The notes under the pieces are model-generated. The model saw nothing but the letters and a program-made list of their open reading frames with translations, searched no databases and was not told where the DNA came from. Below are positions 59,181-64,000 of a stretch of DNA of 64,000 nucleotides, piece after piece (within the stretch, counting starts at the first letter, position 1; each line of letters begins with the position of its first letter). Position numbers and translations under genes: made by a program. Source of the DNA: Desulfobacteraceae bacterium (lineage in GTDB: Bacteria; Desulfobacterota; Desulfobacteria; Desulfobacterales; Desulfosalsimonadaceae); contig JAABSH010000009.1 of the NCBI GenBank assembly GCA_011390465.1, positions 1 through 64,000 of the forward strand, read 5' to 3'.

Positions 59181-59816
59181 TTATTTTAGGCCGCTGATCC
59201 CGACAAAAGCGCCCTTTCCCCAGCCCTCGGTCACATCGGTCCGGGCGTCGGTCCGGGCAGTGCCGGGAACAAGGGTTTGAAAAACCTGGTTTACCGCAAA
59301 CCCGGATGCCTTAAAAAACCCGAGCACCGCGTTGCTGGAAAAAAAGGCGGCATCCCTGTAATACCGGCTCTGGTATTTTTTTGCCTGATACTGACGTCCC
59401 AGTTCGCTTTTGCTGTCAATAAAAGCCGCAACCAGCCGCCCGCCGGGCTTCAAAATCCGGCGGGCTTCGGTAAACGCCAGAGCCACATCATCCATAAAAC
59501 AAATGGCGGTTACCATCAGGACAACATCAAAGCGGCCATCCGCAAAGGGCAGGTTTTCCGCAACCCCGCGGACCACCTGAATTCCCCGCTTTGAGGCTTT
59601 TTGCGCCATTTTTTCGGCAGGTTCCAGGCCCATCCGGACACCCAACGGACCGGCGAACTGTCCCGATCCCACCCCAACCTCCAGACCTGCGGCATGGGAC
59701 GGGGGCAACAGCCGGCGGACGAGGTCCAGCTCCGCCGCATAGAGGTCCGGGTTTTTATCAAACCATGCGTCATAGGCATCCACAAAGGTTTCAAACGGCC
59801 CTGTTTTCGGCACCAT
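59181..59816 (-). CDS. Class I SAM-dependent methyltransferase
   Basis: GLEVGVGSGQFAGPL, LPFADGRFDVVLMVTAICFMDD. Confidence 0.88.
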   Translation of the reverse strand: MVPKTGPFETFVDAYDAWFDKNPDLYAAELDLVRRLLPPSHAAGLEVGVGSGQFAGPLGVRMGLEPAEKMAQKASKRGIQVVRGVAENLPFADGRFDVVLMVTAICFMDDVALAFTEARRILKPGGRLVAAFIDSKSELGRQYQAKKYQSRYYRDAAFFSSNAVLGFFKASGFAVNQVFQTLVPGTARTDARTDVTEGWGKGAFVGISGLK

Positions 59817-59831
59817 CCCTCCTTTTAATTT

Positions 59832-61082
59832 TCAGGCCGGCGGCAGCAGTTTCCGGATCAGGTCCTCGCACTCATCCAACGTCATAATGCGGGGCACGGG
59901 ATAATCCGGATGGGCTTCTTTCAGTGCCCGCTTTGCAATCAGGGGAATATCCGTTTCCTTGAGTTCCTGAATATGCATCGGAATCTTCATGTTTTTGTTC
60001 ATGGTTTTGATTTTTTCAATAAACTGCAAGGACAATTTTTCCGGCCCGTCCCGACGGGTGCCCAGATGTCCGGCAACGGCCAGATCGGCCAGCTTGTTTT
60101 CCGCGTCCTTGCGGCAGAATTCCAGTACATGGGGCAGAATAATGGCATTGGCCAGGCCGTGGGGCACTCCGTAAAGGCCGCCCACGGTATGGGCGATGGC
60201 ATGCACATACCCCACGTAAGCCCGGGTAAAGGCTGATCCGGCGTAAAAGGACGCCAGGGCCATATTGTTTCGCGCTTCCAGATCCGTACCGGTTTTATAG
60301 GCTTTTTCAAGATTGTCAAAAATCAGCCGCACGGCATTTTTTGCGTTGTCATCGGTAAAACTGGTGCCGTTGCGCCCGATATAGGCTTCCACGGCATGGG
60401 TGAGCGCGTCCATCCCTGTTGTAGACGTAATATGCGGCGGCAAACCCGTCATAAGTTCCGGATCCAGTACCGCGATTTTGGGGATCAGCTTTAAATCATT
60501 AATGGCAAATTTCTCATGGGTGGACGGATCGGAAATCACCGCCGCCACCGTGGTTTCAGAGCCTGTGCCCGCGGTTGTGGGAACACAGAAAAATGGCGGA
60601 ATGGGCATAATCACCCGGAAATAGCCTTTCATCCGGCGGACGGAAAAAAAGGGATTGGCCACCCGGGCCCCGATAATTTTGGCGCAATCCATGGCCGAAC
60701 CGCCGCCAAACCCGATAATTCCTTCGCAATTGTTTTTCTTGTAAATCTCCCGGCCTTTTTCAACATTCCGGATGGTGGGATTCGGCTGAACATCATCATA
60801 AACCGTAAATTTGATGCCATGGTCTTTCAGTGACGCAAGTAAAACGTCCGGAAGCTTGAGTGTCATCAATACCTTGTCCGTTACCACCAGCACATTTTTC
60901 ACCCCCCTTGCCCGAATATTTTCCGCCAGGCTTTTTATGCTGCCGGCACCGGTGAGCAGCACGGGCACGGGAAACGGCAGCACAGTGGATACCACTTTCA
61001 TGGTTTTATGCTGGGTCCGGTACAGTCCTTTTTTCAAATTCCAAATCATGTTTTTTGTCTGCTTTTCGCTCATTTCAGTCAC
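59832..61082 (-). CDS. Iron-containing alcohol dehydrogenase
   Basis: GFGGGSAMDCAKIIG, VPTTAGTGSETT, GMDALTHAVEAYI, GYVHAIAHTVGGLYGVPHGLANAIILP. Confidence 0.95.
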   Translation of the reverse strand: MTEMSEKQTKNMIWNLKKGLYRTQHKTMKVVSTVLPFPVPVLLTGAGSIKSLAENIRARGVKNVLVVTDKVLMTLKLPDVLLASLKDHGIKFTVYDDVQPNPTIRNVEKGREIYKKNNCEGIIGFGGGSAMDCAKIIGARVANPFFSVRRMKGYFRVIMPIPPFFCVPTTAGTGSETTVAAVISDPSTHEKFAINDLKLIPKIAVLDPELMTGLPPHITSTTGMDALTHAVEAYIGRNGTSFTDDNAKNAVRLIFDNLEKAYKTGTDLEARNNMALASFYAGSAFTRAYVGYVHAIAHTVGGLYGVPHGLANAIILPHVLEFCRKDAENKLADLAVAGHLGTRRDGPEKLSLQFIEKIKTMNKNMKIPMHIQELKETDIPLIAKRALKEAHPDYPVPRIMTLDECEDLIRKLLPPA

Positions 61083-61224
61083 CCCTTTTCATTGTCCTTG
61101 CGGCGCACCCTTGCCCGGCGCTTCTCCGGCTCATCTCCGGGTGCTGTTAATATAAAAATCTGCTTTCAAGGGCAGGGTCACTGAAAGTCAATTCATACGG
61201 AAACGCCGTCAGGTTCCCCACCCC

Positions 61225-61716
61225 TTACAAATCATAGAGGGCATCGTCTTTTATGGGCGGCTGCTTCCTGTTCTGGTGCCGGCCCACTTTTTTCCCGGGG
61301 AGTATAAAAGGATCTTCATCTCCCATCAGATCCCCCATTTCAGCTTCTATTTTTTCCGGATCTTCCCCTTTTTCCATACGGGCCAGGGCCGCTTCCATGG
61401 TCGGCCCCAGTTCCATGCCCGTCATATCCGTCAATTTGCGCATCAGTTTCGCCGCCTGGCGCGGATCCTCCTCATTGATATGCTCTGCTTCTCTTGCCAT
61501 CATGGCCATGGCCTGCTCCATTTTGGATTCATCAATGGGCAGATCATCCATGCTGTTTTCTTCGGCCCGTCCGGTCACGGCAAAAAGCGAAATCTGCCTG
61601 CTCAATTTCGGGTTTTTACACCGGGGACATCCGGGAATTTTTGCAGTGTTTACAGTAGGGGAAAAAAAATTAAATACGGTATGGCAGTCTTTGCAGTAAA
61701 ATTCATAAATCGGCAT
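61225..61716 (-). CDS. FmdB-type zinc-ribbon protein
   Basis: MPIYEFYCKDCHTVFNFF...GCPRCKNPKLSRQ; start at internal ATG 61716. Confidence 0.85.
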   Translation of the reverse strand: MPIYEFYCKDCHTVFNFFSPTVNTAKIPGCPRCKNPKLSRQISLFAVTGRAEENSMDDLPIDESKMEQAMAMMAREAEHINEEDPRQAAKLMRKLTDMTGMELGPTMEAALARMEKGEDPEKIEAEMGDLMGDEDPFILPGKKVGRHQNRKQPPIKDDALYDL

Positions 61717-61864
61717 GCGAATGGTCCTCTTTACGCAACTTCGGAAAGTAACCCAAAAACAAAAGCAGTCACTGAATAAACCGTTATATGACAAAAAAAA
61801 CCAATGAAGTCAATTGCCATAAATAATTGGTGGAATGTCTAAAATGGATAACCAGATTTTTTTA

Positions 61865-61905
61865 TTGACATCTGTTTCCGAAACCTTTATTTGTTCGTGT
61901 ACAAA
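61865..61905 (+). promoter_or_regulatory. Promoter with overlapping palindromic operator for marR-type gene
   Basis: TTGACA (61865-61870), 17 bp, TATTTG (61888-61893); TTTGTTCGTGTACAAA at 61890-61905. Confidence 0.6.
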
Positions 61906-61914
61906 GGATAAAAA

Positions 61915-62337
61915 ATGACAAAACTCCCTGAAGATCTTCCGGACTGCATGGTTTTTCTGCTGGGCAAAGCCTATCAGAAAGCCCACGGCAGTTTTAAAAA
62001 AAGACTGAAAAAATACGGCCTCACCAATATGCAGCACCTTGTGCTGGAAGGCCTGTGGTATCAAGAAGGCATGACCGCGGCGGAACTTTGCAAGCTGCTG
62101 ATTATTGACAAGGCCACCGTATCCGGCATTCTGGAAAGAATGGCGGATACCGGCTGGATTATAAAAAAACAAAATCCGGATGACGGCCGGGTGCAGCAGC
62201 TCTATCCGTCGGAAAAAGCCACAGAATTTAAAAACAGGCTGATTATTGAAAGAAAAGAAGCCAACAAAGAAATTTTAAAAAAATTTTCCCTTGAAGAACA
62301 GCTGCTTTTGAAACGACTGCTCCGAGATCTCATCTGA
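61915..62337 (+). CDS. MarR family transcriptional regulator
   Basis: MTAAELCKLLIIDKATVSGILERMADTGWIIKKQNPDDGRVQQLYPSEKA. Confidence 0.93.
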   Translation: MTKLPEDLPDCMVFLLGKAYQKAHGSFKKRLKKYGLTNMQHLVLEGLWYQEGMTAAELCKLLIIDKATVSGILERMADTGWIIKKQNPDDGRVQQLYPSEKATEFKNRLIIERKEANKEILKKFSLEEQLLLKRLLRDLI

Positions 62338-62525
62338 TTTCATTTTCTATGCGCTGAAACGTTCACTGCCGGATCTCGTTCTTACGTTGGTATTGTCATG
62401 CACCGCGACCGGTGCCTGATTTTTCAATTTTCCAATTTTTTAATGGGAAAATCCGATTCTTTGTTCGTATGCCAACAATTCAACCCAAAAACGTCACATC
62501 AAAACCCTCAACAAGGAGGAACCCC

Positions 62526-64000
62526 ATGATTCTGCTGAATCCCAAAAAAGAAAAATTTGAACACCTGGATCCCCGATCCCGGGAAATTATGCTGAAAACC
62601 ATTGAGTATTTTGAGTCCAGAGGCAAAGAAAAACTCAAACATGACAGCCATGAGCGGGTATGGTACAGCGATTTTATTCAATTTATGAAAGACAACCAGG
62701 TCATGGCCAATCTGCTGACACCGGAACAATACGCGGACGGTGATCCGAATACCCGGTGGGACACCTTCCGCATCTGTGATTTCAATGAAATCCTTGGATT
62801 TTACAATCTGTCCCACTGGTATACCTGGCAGGTTTCCATTCTGGGCCTGGGCCCGATTTTCATGGGTAAAAATGAGGAAGTAAAGAAAAAAACCGCCCAA
62901 ATGCTCAAAGACGGTGGTATCTTTGCCTTCGGCCTTTCTGAAAAAGCCCACGGCGCGGACCTCTATTCCTCCGAAATGATGCTGACGCCCCTGGGAGACG
63001 GCAAATATGTGGCGGACGGCGGCAAATATTATATCGGCAACGGCAACAAGGCGGCCCTGGTTTCCACATTTGCCAAAAATTCCGAAACCGACGAATATGT
63101 CTTTTTCGTGGTCGATCCGGAACATCCGAATTATGATCTCGTCAAAAATGTGGTGGACTGGGAAGGCTATGTGGCGGAATACGCTCTGAACGGTTATCCC
63201 ATCACGGACGACGATATCCTCACCACTGGCAGGGATGCCTGGGACTCATCCCTCAACACCATTAACGTGGGAAAATTTAATCTGGGCTGGGCGTCCATCG
63301 GCATTGCCACGCATGCCTTCTATGAAGCCATCAACCACGCCAGCCACCGGAATCTCTTCGGTAAATATGTCACCGAATTCCCCCACATCAAACAGCTTTT
63401 CACAGACGCTTACTGCCGTCTGGTGGCCATGAAACTGTTCGCCCAGCGGGCCACCGATTACCTGCGGTCCGCCTCTGAAACCGACCGCCGGTATCTGCTG
63501 TTCAACCCCATGGTGAAAATGAAAGTCACCACCCAGGGCGAAGAAGTGATCAACCTGCTGTGGGACGTCATCGCGGCCCGGGGTTTTGAAAAGGACGTGT
63601 ACTTTGAAATGGCGGTCAAGGATATTCGGGCCCTTCCCAAACTCGAAGGCACGGTTCATGTCAATATGGCACTGATCATCAAATTCATGGCCAATTATTT
63701 TTTCAATCCCGGCGAATTTCCGGAAATTCCCCTTCGCACGGACCCGAAAAATGATGATTTCCTTTTTAACCAGGGTCCCACCAAAGGACTGGGGAAAATC
63801 CAGTTTCATGATTTCAACAAGGCCTATGGTGATGTGAATCTGAAAAACGTGGCAATATTTAAAGAACAAATCGAGCTGCTCAAAGAATTCCTGATGACCG
63901 CCACTCCGAGCGCGGAACAGGCAAAAAACATTGATTTCCTGCTTTCCCTGGGAGAACTTTTCACCCTGGTGGTTTACGGTCAGCTGCTCCTGGAAAAATA
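62526..64000 (+). CDS. Acyl-CoA dehydrogenase, partial (runs off window)
   Basis: FAFGLSEKAHGADLYSSEMMLTP, GGKYYIGNGNKAALVSTFAK, ITDDDIL...; open to the window end. Confidence 0.85.
   Translation, partial: MILLNPKKEKFEHLDPRSREIMLKTIEYFESRGKEKLKHDSHERVWYSDFIQFMKDNQVMANLLTPEQYADGDPNTRWDTFRICDFNEILGFYNLSHWYTWQVSILGLGPIFMGKNEEVKKKTAQMLKDGGIFAFGLSEKAHGADLYSSEMMLTPLGDGKYVADGGKYYIGNGNKAALVSTFAKNSETDEYVFFVVDPEHPNYDLVKNVVDWEGYVAEYALNGYPITDDDILTTGRDAWDSSLNTINVGKFNLGWASIGIATHAFYEAINHASHRNLFGKYVTEFPHIKQLFTDAYCRLVAMKLFAQRATDYLRSASETDRRYLLFNPMVKMKVTTQGEEVINLLWDVIAARGFEKDVYFEMAVKDIRALPKLEGTVHVNMALIIKFMANYFFNPGEFPEIPLRTDPKNDDFLFNQGPTKGLGKIQFHDFNKAYGDVNLKNVAIFKEQIELLKEFLMTATPSAEQAKNIDFLLSLGELFTLVVYGQLLLEK

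Overview
The window reads as a chromosomal segment of an anaerobic, Desulfobacterota-like bacterium (lineage is inference). The left part (about 2.1-25.0 kb, minus strand) is a tightly packed 17-gene cluster. It encodes a DUF932-like protein, a TPR Ser/Thr kinase, a PD-(D/E)XK-like protein, HerA, a NurA-like protein, a ~1365-aa P-loop ATPase, several uncharacterised proteins, a YhcG/DUF1016 nuclease, a second kinase, a small RNase H/RuvC-fold-like protein, and two HsdS/HsdM-type pairs. The second methylase-like subunit has a degenerate catalytic motif (IPPF instead of NPPF). No HsdR and no PglZ is seen. By composition it resembles the methylation-associated defence (MADS-like) class but looks larger and partly duplicated; it is the best candidate here for an undescribed system. 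A hipBA-type toxin-antitoxin edge lies to its left. The right part (25.9-64 kb) is mostly metabolic: TPR genes, a glycyl-radical enzyme without an adjacent activase, a P-type ATPase, 5'-nucleotidase, PFK, a sulfotransferase, MscS, alcohol dehydrogenases, acyl-CoA synthetases, znuABC-yidD-icmF, thiolase, MarR and acyl-CoA dehydrogenase. A second notable find is a small palindromic MITE-like family with 12-bp terminal inverted repeats (CAATGTCATTAA) and 10-bp target-site duplications. One copy sits on the icmF stop codon and another at the sulfotransferase start. No tRNA, rRNA or CRISPR array was recognised. All family calls are by eye from motifs; no database search was run.
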